From contig CAWHFM010000008.1 in assembly GCA_963828505.1 (NCBI GenBank), forward strand, positions 45,873 to 109,872: 64,000 nt of DNA, read 5' to 3'. The position numbers were made by a program, and so were the translations under genes. This document shows, piece after piece, positions 33,826-42,664 of the stretch. This DNA is from Bog-473 sp963828505. Lineage in GTDB: Bacteria > Actinomycetota > Acidimicrobiia > Acidimicrobiales > RAAP-2. The notes under the pieces were generated by a model. The model made no database searches. It was not told the DNA's origin and was given only the letters and a program-made list of their open reading frames with translations. Position 1 is the first letter of the stretch. Each line of letters starts with the position of its first letter.

Positions 33826-34314
33826 GTGCCGGCAGGGCAAACGTCCGATACGACCGAACTGTTCCGCCAACACGGCGTGCAGGTGACGGCCCAAAGATTG
33901 GCGGTGTTGCGGGCCGTGTCGGGGCAGCCTCACGCCCGTACGGACGAAATCGAGGAGATCGTGCGCCGGGAGATCGGCGCCGTCTCCCGTCAGGCGGTCT
34001 ACGACGCCCTCGGCATCCTCACCGACAAGGGACTCATTCGACGCATCCAACCTGCTCGCTCGGCCGCCCGCTATGAGCAGCGGGTCGACGACAACCACCA
34101 TCACCTCGTCTGTCGCTGCTGCGGCGCGACCGAGGACGTCGACTGCGCCGTGGGACGCACGCCGTGTCTCAACGCCTCTGAGGACCACGGGTTCATCGTC
34201 GACGAGGCCGAGGTCATCTATTGGGGCGTCTGCCCCGACTGCCAGCGCGACAACACAGTTCCACACCGGTCGAGAAGACAACTACCAGCACCCAGCACGG
34301 AGGAATCGTCATGA
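33826..34314 (+). CDS. furA: Fur family regulator (FurA/PerR-like)
   Basis: 162 residues from GTG 33826. The winged-helix region is VTAQRLAVLRAVSGQPHART, with VSRQAVYDALGILTDKGLI as recognition helix. The metal domain has HHHLVCRCCGATEDVDCA and GVCPDCQ, where two Cys pairs (HxxCRxC-like and CPDC) bind structural zinc. It overlaps katG by ATGA, the mycobacterial furA-katG arrangement in which this repressor senses peroxide or iron and represses the operon. Symbol from context and family. Confidence 0.9.
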   Translation: MPAGQTSDTTELFRQHGVQVTAQRLAVLRAVSGQPHARTDEIEEIVRREIGAVSRQAVYDALGILTDKGLIRRIQPARSAARYEQRVDDNHHHLVCRCCGATEDVDCAVGRTPCLNASEDHGFIVDEAEVIYWGVCPDCQRDNTVPHRSRRQLPAPSTEESS

Positions 34315-36545
34315 GCAATGAAGACATCGGCGCTATCGTCACCACGCCCGAGGAAGAGGCGCCAAGGGCGACGTGCCCCGTCTTGGACCATGCCCATGCA
34401 ACAACGGGTTCGATGGCCAACCAGCATTGGTGGCCCGAGATGCTCAACCTGCGGCAGCTCGGGAAGAACTCACCCCTTATCGATCCGATGGGTGAGAAGT
34501 TCGACTACGTGGCGCAGTTCGAGAGCCTCGACCTGAACGCGCTCAAAGTGGACGTCGTCAATGTCATGACAACCTCGCAGGACTGGTGGCCTGCGGACTA
34601 CGGCCATTATGGCCCGCTGTTCATTCGCATGGCCTGGCACAGCGCCGGCACCTACCGCATCCGCGACGGTCGCGGCGGTGCAGGGTCTGGCACACAGCGC
34701 TTCGCGCCGCTCAACAGCTGGCCGGACAACGCCAACCTCGACAAGGCCCGCCGCCTGCTTTGGCCAGTGAAGCAGAAGTACGGTTCCAGGATCTCTTGGG
34801 CCGACCTGTTCGTCCTCGCCGGCAATTGCGCCCTCGAGTCCATGGGCTTGAAGACATTCGGCTTCGGCGGTGGACGCGTCGACGTCTGGGAGCCCGAGGA
34901 GGACATCTATTGGGGTCCCGAGACGACCTGGCTCGACGACGAGCGCTACAGCGGCGACCGGCAGCTTGCGGATCCGTTCGGCGCCGTGCAGATGGGTCTG
35001 ATCTATGTGAACCCAGAGGGTCCGAACGGCACCCCGGACCCGGTCGCAGCCGCCCGTGACATACGGGAGACATTTGCCCGCATGGCCATGAACGACGAAG
35101 AGACGGTGGCCCTGATCGTGGGCGGGCACACCTTCGGCAAGACCCATGGCGCCGCCGACGGCGACCGCTACGTCGGTCGAGAGCCAGAGGCCGCGCCGCT
35201 CGAAGCACAGGGCCTCGGCTGGAAGAGCACGTTCGGAACCGGCACCGGCCACGACGCCATCACGAGTGGGATCGAGATCATCTGGACCACCGCACCGACG
35301 AAATGGGACAACGGCTTCTTCGAGAACCTCTTCGGCTACGAATGGGAGCTGACCCAGAGCCCGGCCGGCGCGAACCAGTGGCGGCCGACCGACCGGTCGG
35401 CGGACGACAAGGTCCCCGACCCTTACGACCCGTCGAAGCGACGCGCGCCGATGATGTTGACCACCGACCTCTCGCTTCGGTTTGATCCGGCCTACGAGAA
35501 GATCTCACGCCGCTTCTACGAGCACCCTGACGAGTTCGCCGACGCCTTCGCCCGAGCCTGGTTCAAGTTGACCCACCGTGACATGGGACCGGTCGCTCGT
35601 TACCTGGGTCCCGAGGTCCCAGACGAGCAGCTCATTTGGCAGGACCCGGTCCCCGTCGTGGACCACGAGCTCGTCGACGAGACGGATGTCGCCTCCTTGA
35701 AGGAGCAGATATTGGCGTCTGGTCTTTCGATCTCCCGGCTCGTCTCCGCCGCCTGGGCCGCCGCCTCGACGTATCGCGACAGCGACAAGCGAGGTGGTGC
35801 GAATGGCGCTCGTGTCCGCCTCGCCCCGCAGAAGGACTGGGACGTGAACGACCCCTCCGCCTTGGGCCAGGTGCTCCAGACGCTCGGGGGCATCCGAGAG
35901 GGCTTCAACCGCGGGCAATCGGGCGGAAAGCAAGTCTCGCTGGCCGACCTCGTCGTACTCGGCGGATGCGCCGCCATCGAGAAAGCGGCCAACGACGCCG
36001 GAAACCAGGTCCAGGTCCCGTTCGCGCCCGGCCGCACGGACGCATCCCAGGAGCTGACCGACATCGACAGCTTTGCCCCGCTCGAGCCGACGGCGGACGG
36101 GTTTCGCAACTACCTCCGACCGGGGGACAAGCGGCGGCCCGAGGAGCTGTTGATCGACCGTGCGAGTCTCCTGGGCTTGACCGCGCCGGAGATGACGGTG
36201 CTGATCGGCGGTCTGCGTGTCCTCGACACCAACACCGGGCAAAGCGAACACGGAGTCTTCACCGCACGGCCGGAGAACTTGACCAACGACTTCTTCGTCA
36301 ACCTGCTGGACCAAGGGACCGAGTGGCACGTTTCCACGGCCGAGCACGTCTACGAGGGGCGCCACCACGGTACCGGTGAGGTCAAGTGGACCGCCTCCGC
36401 CGTTGACCTGGCCTTCGGGTCGAACTCCCAGCTGCGGGCGATCGCCGAGATCTACGCCTGCTCCGATGCGCTGCCGAAGTTCGTGCAGGACTTCGTGGCG
36501 GCGTGGGTCAAGGTGATGAACCTCGATCGCTTCGATCTCGCCTGA
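34311..36545 (+). CDS. katG: Bifunctional catalase-peroxidase
   Basis: 744 residues from ATG 34311 with GGAGG upstream, normal length for the two-domain family. Distal residues are Arg106, Trp109 and His110 (RMAWHSAGTYR); the proximal haem ligand is His273 (GGHTFGKTHG). Trp109, Tyr232 (LIYVNPEGPNG) and Met258 (RMAMNDEE) can form the Met-Tyr-Trp adduct needed for catalase activity. The C-terminal half repeats the fold without haem (ISRLVSAAWAAASTYRDSD). It degrades hydrogen peroxide. It is cotranscribed with fur. Confidence 0.97.
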   Translation: MSNEDIGAIVTTPEEEAPRATCPVLDHAHATTGSMANQHWWPEMLNLRQLGKNSPLIDPMGEKFDYVAQFESLDLNALKVDVVNVMTTSQDWWPADYGHYGPLFIRMAWHSAGTYRIRDGRGGAGSGTQRFAPLNSWPDNANLDKARRLLWPVKQKYGSRISWADLFVLAGNCALESMGLKTFGFGGGRVDVWEPEEDIYWGPETTWLDDERYSGDRQLADPFGAVQMGLIYVNPEGPNGTPDPVAAARDIRETFARMAMNDEETVALIVGGHTFGKTHGAADGDRYVGREPEAAPLEAQGLGWKSTFGTGTGHDAITSGIEIIWTTAPTKWDNGFFENLFGYEWELTQSPAGANQWRPTDRSADDKVPDPYDPSKRRAPMMLTTDLSLRFDPAYEKISRRFYEHPDEFADAFARAWFKLTHRDMGPVARYLGPEVPDEQLIWQDPVPVVDHELVDETDVASLKEQILASGLSISRLVSAAWAAASTYRDSDKRGGANGARVRLAPQKDWDVNDPSALGQVLQTLGGIREGFNRGQSGGKQVSLADLVVLGGCAAIEKAANDAGNQVQVPFAPGRTDASQELTDIDSFAPLEPTADGFRNYLRPGDKRRPEELLIDRASLLGLTAPEMTVLIGGLRVLDTNTGQSEHGVFTARPENLTNDFFVNLLDQGTEWHVSTAEHVYEGRHHGTGEVKWTASAVDLAFGSNSQLRAIAEIYACSDALPKFVQDFVAAWVKVMNLDRFDLA

Positions 36546-36572
36546 CTCCTCCCTCGACAACCTTCGAAGGTG

Positions 36573-37016
36573 ATGTCGACGACGGCGATCGCCAAGTCGG
36601 AGATCGCCCCGACTTATTCTTGGCGTGGCGCGTTCTCCAACGAGGAGATCCACCTGCTCCATGCCGAGGCGTTCGAGACCCGGCTCTACGACGAATCCGA
36701 ATGGGACTGGGTCGAGCTCTGCCATCGGCACAGTCTCGGCTGGGTCGTGGCGCGGATCGAGCGGCAGCTCGTCGGCTTCGTCAATGTCCTCTGGGACGGA
36801 CTCGTACACGCGTTTGTAGAGGACGTGATGGTGGCGGCCCCTGTTCGGGGTCGTGACATCGGTGTCAGCCTCGTCCGCAGAGCGAGGGATGGTGCGAGAG
36901 CTGCCGGCTGCGAGTTCCTCCACGTTGGCTTTTCGGAGGACTTGAAGCCTTTCTACATCGATGCCTGTGGGTTCAACGAGGTGGGAGGCGGCCTTTTGCA
37001 CCTGACTCCAGAATGA
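36573..37016 (+). CDS. GNAT family N-acetyltransferase
   Basis: 147 residues from ATG 36573 (a GTG is immediately upstream). VEDVMVAAPVRGRDIGVSLV is motif A with the RxxxIG acetyl-CoA loop, and FYIDACGFNEVGGGLLHL the C-terminal strand. It lies 27 bases beyond katG on the same strand and may be part of that operon. Substrate unknown. Confidence 0.88.
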   Translation: MSTTAIAKSEIAPTYSWRGAFSNEEIHLLHAEAFETRLYDESEWDWVELCHRHSLGWVVARIERQLVGFVNVLWDGLVHAFVEDVMVAAPVRGRDIGVSLVRRARDGARAAGCEFLHVGFSEDLKPFYIDACGFNEVGGGLLHLTPE

Positions 37017-37136
37017 GCTTCGGGTTCGGCCCGTTCCCACGGTCATGAATCGGGCCCCGCAGAAGGCAGGCCTGCCAGGCGGCACAAGGAATCCGTCGGG
37101 CGACGAGGGCGCACGCGTGATGCGTATTCTCGAGTC

Positions 37137-37514
37137 ATGAGGGGTGATCAGGAGTCCCCTCGGGTGGGCGAGAACAGCTGGGGCCAGATCGAGGTGATCG
37201 GCTTCGGGCGATTCGGCGACGTGAAGCTGTGGCCCGGTGGCGCCAGAGCATGGGACTGGGACGAAACTGGCACTCGCCATGACCCCGGGATCCAGGCCGC
37301 CGACATGGAGGAGCTGTTGGCGTTGGATCCTGACGTCGTGGTCCTGAGCCGTGGGCGCGAACAGCGCCTCAAAGCGCGGGCAGAGGCGTTCGCCGTGCTC
37401 GAACAGCGCAGCATCGAGTTCGTCCACGCCGAGACGTCGGAAGCCATCGCCCGCTACAACGAACTGGCGGGCAGCGGCCGGCGTGTGGCCGCCCTCATAC
37501 ACACCACCTGCTGA
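37137..37514 (+). CDS. Mth938-like domain protein (DUF498/NDUFAF3 family)
   Basis: 125 residues. GRFGDVKLWPGGARAWDWDE, DMEELLALDPDVVVLSRGRE and the C-terminal ARYNELAGSGRRVAALIHTTC match the Mth938 domain, an alpha/beta fold whose eukaryotic relative NDUFAF3 assists respiratory complex I assembly. In bacteria its role is unclear. It stands between the GNAT gene and the YCII gene. Confidence 0.85.
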   Translation: MRGDQESPRVGENSWGQIEVIGFGRFGDVKLWPGGARAWDWDETGTRHDPGIQAADMEELLALDPDVVVLSRGREQRLKARAEAFAVLEQRSIEFVHAETSEAIARYNELAGSGRRVAALIHTTC

Positions 37515-37669
37515 CGACCCAAACCGCGGCCAGGAGAACGTTCCAGAAGGTGCGTCGGCAATGCCCTTCTGGCGTCGTGGTGTGCAGCATCTGGGACCGG
37601 GAAGGCGCCCGAGGGTCCGACGACGGACCCTCGGCGGCGCCTGCCAGGCTGCTCCGAGAGCCGGGCCGT

Positions 37670-37963
37670 TCACATGAGCTCGGTGATCTCTCCCACTTCG
37701 ACTCCCCCGCCGGCAGCGATGGACGGAGCTCCCTTGGCCAGGGCGACGGCGGACTCGAGATCGTCCGCCCGAACGAACGAGAAACCGCCGAGGCGGGTGC
37801 TCTCGTCGCAGGCCCCGACCGTCGACGCCGTGAACACGGGGTTGCCGATCTGGTCGACGGCGTTCCCGAGCTCCTCGAAATAGCCGGTCCACTTGGCCAT
37901 CGCCTCGGGGTCGCCCGGGGCGTAGCTCTTCGGTGCCCGGTAGGCAAACAGGTACTGCGGCAT
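37670..37963 (-). CDS. YCII-related (DGPF-type) protein
   Basis: 97 residues. MPQYLFAYRAPKSYAP and the ferredoxin-like alpha/beta pattern with GGFSFVRADDLESAVALAKG are typical of YCII proteins; the His-Asp pair of some members is not obvious. YCII genes commonly neighbour extracytoplasmic sigma factors, and one is encoded divergently 184 bases away. They share an intergenic region with a perfect 26-bp palindrome. The catalytic role, if any, is unknown. Confidence 0.87.
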   Translation of the reverse strand: MPQYLFAYRAPKSYAPGDPEAMAKWTGYFEELGNAVDQIGNPVFTASTVGACDESTRLGGFSFVRADDLESAVALAKGAPSIAAGGGVEVGEITELM

Positions 37964-38022
37964 CGCTCTTCTCCTTTTGTCCCTACCCGACGTGCGCCGG
38001 GTGTCGTTGTGTCACGAATGAA

Positions 38023-38078
38023 GACACCGACCGGGTGCGAAATTGGGCGGCCGCCCAATTTCGAGCGCCAACGGTGTC
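38023..38078. promoter_or_regulatory. 26-bp perfect palindrome with outer inverted arms
   Basis: The sequence 38038-38063 is a gapless palindrome; its half-site is CGAAATTGGGCGG. GACACC (38023-38028) and GGTGTC (38073-38078) flank it symmetrically at 9 bases on each side. It lies in the middle of the YCII/sigma divergent intergenic region, so it is a strong operator candidate acting on both genes; a cruciform is also possible. Confidence 0.7.
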
Positions 38079-38147
38079 GGTATCTCTGAGCGGATACTGC
38101 GGCGTGGGCAGGCGACCCGGAGGAAAGGGTGATGAGAGGATGGAACG

Positions 38148-39152
38148 GTGACAAATCTGATCGAGCGGGCGCGCGACGGCGACTCGGTTGCCTTCGAGCT
38201 GCTGGTGGAGCCCCACCGCCGCGAGCTGCAGGTGCACTGCTACCGCATGCTCGGATCGCTCCAGGACTCCGAGGACGCGGTCCAGGAAACGCTGCTGGCG
38301 GCGTGGCGCGCCTTCGGACGGTTCGAAGCCAGGGCCTCGGTGCGCACCTGGCTGTACCAGATCGCCACGAACCGCTGCCTCAACGCACTTCGGTCGGCCC
38401 GGCGACGGCCGACCGCTGACGTGCCGCTGCCCGATGTCCCGCTCCCGGAACCGACCAGGTTCGGCGAGGTGCACTGGATCCAGCCGTACCCGGACGCACT
38501 GCTCGAGGGCGTCGCCGATGTCGAACTTGGGCCCGACGCACGCATCGAGTCCCGCGAAGCGATCTCCTTGGCGTTCGTCACCGCCCTCCAGCACCTCCCA
38601 CCCCTGCAGCGAGCCGTCGTCGTCCTGCGAGACGTGCTCGGCTATCCGGCCAAGGAGGTGGCGGGACTGTTGGGTACGACCGAGGAGTCCGTGACCAGCG
38701 CGCTCAAGCGGGCCCGCTCCGGGCTGCGACGCCTCGGGCCTGAGCCGTCGCACATGCCAGCACCGGCGCCGGGTTCACGGGCCGAGCGCGACGTGGTGGA
38801 GAAGCTCACGGCCGCATACGAGTCGGGAGACCTCGACGCCCTCGTTTCGCTCCTCACCGACGACGTCGTCGTGGCGATGCCGCCGGTGCCCATGGAGTAC
38901 GTGGGACGCGAGGTGGCGGTCGAGTTCCTACGGGCCGTGGTCTTCCGTCCCGATCGTTCGTTCCGCGTCGTCGAGACCCGGGCGAACGGTCAACCGGCGA
39001 TCGGGTTCTACCTCGTCGATCCGGTCACCAAGGTGGCGCATGCCGCCGGTCTGATCGTCTGCACCTTGGCCGGCAGTCGTGTCAGCGCACTGATCCGTTT
39101 CGACATCGCCGTCCTCGATCGCTTCGGCCTGCCCCGCACGCTCGACGCCTGA
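38148..39152 (+). CDS. ECF sigma factor with C-terminal SnoaL-like domain
   Basis: 334 residues from GTG 38148. Sigma region 2 is seen as LVEPHRRELQVHCYRMLGSL and DSEDAVQETLLAAWRAFGRF; region 4 as LQHLPPLQRAVVVLRDVLGY and TTEESVTSALKRARSGLRRL. Residues about 210-330 form a SnoaL/NTF2-like domain (YESGDLDALVSLLTDDVVVA), which in SigJ/SigG/ECF41-like factors controls activity in place of an anti-sigma. No anti-sigma gene is nearby. Control through the adjacent palindrome is likely (inference). Confidence 0.92.
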   Translation: MTNLIERARDGDSVAFELLVEPHRRELQVHCYRMLGSLQDSEDAVQETLLAAWRAFGRFEARASVRTWLYQIATNRCLNALRSARRRPTADVPLPDVPLPEPTRFGEVHWIQPYPDALLEGVADVELGPDARIESREAISLAFVTALQHLPPLQRAVVVLRDVLGYPAKEVAGLLGTTEESVTSALKRARSGLRRLGPEPSHMPAPAPGSRAERDVVEKLTAAYESGDLDALVSLLTDDVVVAMPPVPMEYVGREVAVEFLRAVVFRPDRSFRVVETRANGQPAIGFYLVDPVTKVAHAAGLIVCTLAGSRVSALIRFDIAVLDRFGLPRTLDA

Positions 39153-39342
39153 GCTGGCCTTTTTCACCCCGCTCAGGCGGTGTTCGGTCGCGAAGTCCGC
39201 ACCTCAGCGTCTCGGTGAACTCTGGGTGAAACCCCTATCGCTCACGAGGTCCCAGGAGTAGCGTACGAAGAGTCAAGCACCAGGCGGAGCCGAGACGGAG
39301 CAGGTATCGACGCTCGTCTGCGGAACCATGAAAGGCAGGAAC

Positions 39343-40150
39343 ATGGCGCATCTCAAGAAATGGACGGCATTGGGTGCTGCGGGTGCAGCCCTCAGTCTCG
39401 CCGGTGTCATCGGTGTAGGCCCGGCGCTTGCCGGGGCGCAGTCGAACGACGCGCTCAGGCACTCGGCAGGCGCGGTGTCACCCGACACCGCAGTCCCGTT
39501 CAAGCCCGGCACGTACCAGTTCTTCGTCAATGGAAGCGACACTGGCACCATAACCCTCACGTCGAGCAACACATTCACCGCCGCCGTCGACAGCGACACG
39601 CGGCACCTGGGTCCAGAACAACAGGACCGCGGGATTGGTATTCAGCGGCGGCAGCGACGCAGCCGGAGGGTGCATCTTCGCCGGACATGTCAGCGCGACC
39701 GGTAAGGCGATCTCGAGCGCTGCCAAGCCCGGCGACTGGGCCTGCCCAGGCTTCGGCTCGGCGGGAAACTTCTACATTGTGAAGTCCGCTGGTGGGGCTC
39801 CGTCTCAGGCGCGCGGCAACGTCTTCGCCCGCTCGGGCGCGGTGCCCGCGACCGCCGGACCGGTCGTTCCCGGTACCTACCTTTGGACCCTCGACGGCGA
39901 CTACAGCGGCAACATCGCGATCGCCTCGGGCAACACCTACACCAGCACGCTGAGCGGTAACGACTCGGGCGCCTGGGTCCAAGGAGGGAGCGCGGTCGCC
40001 ATTTCCATAACCGGCGGCAGCGACGGCGGCGGCGCCTGCCTGATGGTGGGCAAGGGCAACCACACCGGTACGGCGATCGGAACTTCCGCCAAGCCGGGCA
40101 ACTGGGTCTGCCCCGGCTACGGGTCGAGCGGGACCTTCACCACGAGCTGA
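39343..40150 (+). CDS. Secreted double-domain protein, array copy 1 (frame broken at 39601)
   Basis: A signal peptide (AALSLAGVIGVGPALAGAQS) leads to two homologous domains of about 90 residues: PGTYQFFVNGSDTGTITLTS and PGTYLWTLDGDYSGNIAIAS, each ending in a KPGDWACPG or KPGNWVCPG motif. The frame breaks at codon CGG 39601-39603; omitting its C restores GTWVQNNRTAGL and the rest to 40150. About 268 residues if joined. I do not recognise the domain; it is beta-rich with two or three conserved Cys. It is followed by a strong terminator. Confidence 0.7.
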
Positions 40151-40219
40151 GCAGTACACCAGCAGCGCGGTCCGCCCGCGTCGGTAAAGCCGGCGCAGGA
40201 TGGCGCGCCACTGAAGACG

Positions 40220-40255
40220 GAAACGCCCCGGGACGGGTTTGTCCCGGGGCGTTTC
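40220..40255 (+). terminator. Terminator of array copy 1
   Basis: A 15-bp perfect stem (GAAACGCCCCGGGAC with its complement) around a GGGTTT loop, 70 bases after the stop. Related hairpins follow copies 2 and 3. Confidence 0.8.
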
Positions 40256-40454
40256 GCGTCCCGCCGCCCGGGCATCCCCGCTCGCGCCACGAGGGGGGTC
40301 GGCGCCCTCCCGCCGTCGTGGCCTGCACGTGATCGGCCTATGTGGCAACCCAGGCCCCCCCTGGTCGAGCAGCTCTCGGCCGGGAACAACCGCGACAACC
40401 TGCTCGAGGCGCTCATATGGGCGCCCTTGCGGCTTGGCAGAAATACCTGGACCT

Positions 40455-40468
40455 CCAACTGACGTTGG
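40455..40468. promoter_or_regulatory. Palindrome upstream of array copy 2
   Basis: CCAAC-TGAC-GTTGG, 77 bases before the start of copy 2. The same palindrome with one centre change lies 76 bases before copy 3, so it is a conserved regulatory site. The 396-base gap 40151-40545 otherwise holds the terminator and no coding signal. Confidence 0.55.
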
Positions 40469-40545
40469 GGTACAGTCGCAACACTCTGCAAAGGCGGTTT
40501 CGGGGCGCGCGGGCGCGCCGGCCCCAAACCAATGGAGGGCAGGGC

Positions 40546-41350
40546 ATGACAAAACTCAAGAGATGGTCCGCCGTGACCGCGGCCAGTGCGACGGTGTGCC
40601 TCGCCGGTGTCATCTGTGTCGGAGCCGGTGTTGCCGGAGCACAATCCAACGATCCGATGAGGCATTCAGTAGCTGCGGTATCACCTGACGCGACCGCGTT
40701 GAAGCTCGGCACCTACCAATTTGTCGTCGACGGGTCCGATCTACGGCACGATCACCTTCGCCGCCGGCAGCACCTTCACCTCGTCCTTCGACAGCGACGC
40801 AGGCACTTGGGTCCAGGCCGGCAAGACCGCGGGAATGGTATTCACCAGCGGCAGTGACTCAGCCGGAGGCTGCCTCTTCGCCGGACATGTCAGCAGCACC
40901 GGAAAGGCGATCTCGAGTGCCGCCAAGCCGGGCGACTGGGCCTGCCCCAGCTTCAGCTCGGCCGGCAACTTCTACATCGTCAAGCATGTCCCCGCGGCTG
41001 CACAGGCCACCCATGGCGACGCGTTCGCCCGCTCGAGCGTCCGACCCGCGACTGCTGGACCGATCGTCCCCGGAACCTACCTTTGGACCGAGGACGGCTA
41101 CTACAGCGGCAACATCACGATCGCCTCGGGTAACACCTACACCAGCACGCTGAGCGGTAACGACTCGGGCGCCTGGGTCCAAGGAGGGAGCGCCTTTGCG
41201 CTCAGCATCTCGGGCGGCGTCGACTCGGGCATCGGCTGCCTGGAGGTCGGCAAGGTCAACACCACCGGTACGGCGGTCGGAACCACCGCCAAGCCGGGCA
41301 ACTGGGCCTGCCCCGGCACCGGAACGAGCGGATACTTCGTCATCAGCTGA
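40546..41350 (+). CDS. Secreted double-domain protein, array copy 2 (frame broken at 40744)
   Basis: ATG 40546 with GGAGGG upstream. The signal peptide (ATVCLAGVICVGAGVAGAQS) and two domains (GTYQFVVDGS; then GTITFAAGSTFTSSFDSDAG, and PGTYLWTEDGYYSGNITIAS) match copies 1 and 3. The frame breaks at CGG 40744-40746; omitting its C gives GTITFAAG and an open frame to 41350. The C-terminal domain is nearly identical to copy 1 over TYTSTLSGNDSGAWVQGGSA. The function is unknown; probably exported. Confidence 0.7.
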
Positions 41351-41452
41351 GCACCACACGAGCCGAGTGGACCGCCGCGTCGGATGGAGGCGGGCGCGGG
41401 ATTGCGCGGGGGTGCGGGATCGCTGGGCGCGGATCGCGCGGAACCAAAGACG

Positions 41453-41488
41453 GGAACGCCCGGGGATGAATTTGTCCCGGTGCGTTCC
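41453..41488 (+). terminator. Terminator of array copy 2 (imperfect)
   Basis: GGAACGC and CCGGG pair with CCCGG and GCGTTCC with one bulged T; the loop is larger than in the other two. It is a degenerate relative of the hairpins after copies 1 and 3. Confidence 0.6.
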
Positions 41489-41564
41489 GCGTTCCGACGC
41501 TCAGGCACCCCGCTCGACGCCCTCACGTGGACGCTCTCGCGCGTGACAAGCAATCCCTGGCTAT

Positions 41565-41578
41565 CCAACTGGCGTTGG
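41565..41578. promoter_or_regulatory. Palindrome upstream of array copy 3
   Basis: CCAAC-TGGC-GTTGG, the counterpart of 40455-40468, at nearly the same distance from its start codon. The 304-base gap 41351-41654 contains this, the copy 2 terminator and nothing else that I can see. Confidence 0.55.
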
Positions 41579-41654
41579 CGTAACGTTTGACCCATCAGCA
41601 AAGGCGGGAGCGGGGCGCGGCGACGCCCCGGCCACGAACGAACGGAGAATAGGC

Positions 41655-42462
41655 ATGACAAAACTCAAGAGATGGTCTGCGATGACCGCGGCCGGTGCGA
41701 CGGTGTGCCTCGCCGGTCTCATCGGCCTTGGCACGGGGTTGGCCGGCGCCGCGCCGTCGAACGACGTGCTCAGGCATTCGGCACCCGCCATATCGCCCAA
41801 CGCGGTCCCGTTCATGCCCGGCACGTACGAGTGGTACGTCGACGGCAGCGTCGGACGGGACGATCACGGTGGCGTCGAACAGCACCTTCACCGCCCAGAT
41901 CGGATCCGACACTGGCACATGGGTCCAGGCGGGCCAGACCGCCGGTCTGTTCATCACGGGTGGCGCCGACCAGCCTGGCGACTGCGTCTTCGCCGGACAC
42001 GTCAACAAGACCGGCACCGGGATCTCCAGCGCGAGCAAGCCGGGAAACTGGGCCTGCCCGGGTGACACGAAAGGGACCTTCTACATCGCCCCGGTACCAC
42101 CCGGCGCCAGCGCGGCACCGGCGCATGCTGGTTCGTTCGCGAGCATGAGCGCGCGACCCGCGACGGCTGGAAAGATGGTCCTCGGTACCTACACCTGGAC
42201 CGAGGACGGCTACTACAGCGGCCAAATCACGCTGGAGAAGCACAACGTCTACGCCAGCACGCTGAGCGGCAACGACTCGGGCGGATGGATCCAAGCCGGG
42301 AGCGCCGCTGCGGTCACCATCTTTGCCGGCGTCGACTCGGGCATCGGCTGCCTGGAGGTCGGCAAGGTCAACCACACCGGTACCGCGATCGGAACCACCG
42401 CCAAGCCTGGCAACTGGGCCTGCCCCGGCACCGGGACAAGCGGGTACTTCGTCATCAACTGA
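41655..42462 (+). CDS. Secreted double-domain protein, array copy 3 (frame broken at 41856)
   Basis: ATG 41655. The first 13 residues MTKLKRWSAMTAA copy those of copy 2, followed by the signal peptide (LAGLIGLGTGLAGAAPS). The frame breaks at CGG 41856-41858; omitting its C gives GTITVASNSTFTAQIGSDTG and an open frame to 42462, ending PGNWACPGTGTSGYFVIN. The second domain has PGTYTWTEDGYYSGQITLEK-like sequence (here LGTYTWTEDG). The conserved two-domain plan supports a real secreted product in the lineage. Function unknown. Confidence 0.7.
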
Positions 42463-42521
42463 GCGCCACACGAACTGAGCGATTCCCATCGTCGGTTGAC
42501 GCCGGCGCAGGGTCGCCAACA

Positions 42522-42565
42522 ACGCGGAACGCCCCGGGACAGCTTCGTCCCGGGGCGTTCCGCGT
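42522..42565 (+). terminator. Terminator of array copy 3
   Basis: A perfect 19-bp stem, ACGCGGAACGCCCCGGGAC with its complement, around loop AGCTTC, 60 bases after the stop. It is the longest stem of the three. Confidence 0.8.
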
Positions 42566-42664
42566 CCCGTCACCGGCCACCCCGGCGCGCCGCGACCTAC
42601 TTCGTGCCGTCACGACGTCCCCGCCTTCCATATGATCGGCGCCACGCCGACACCCGGAGGGCAC

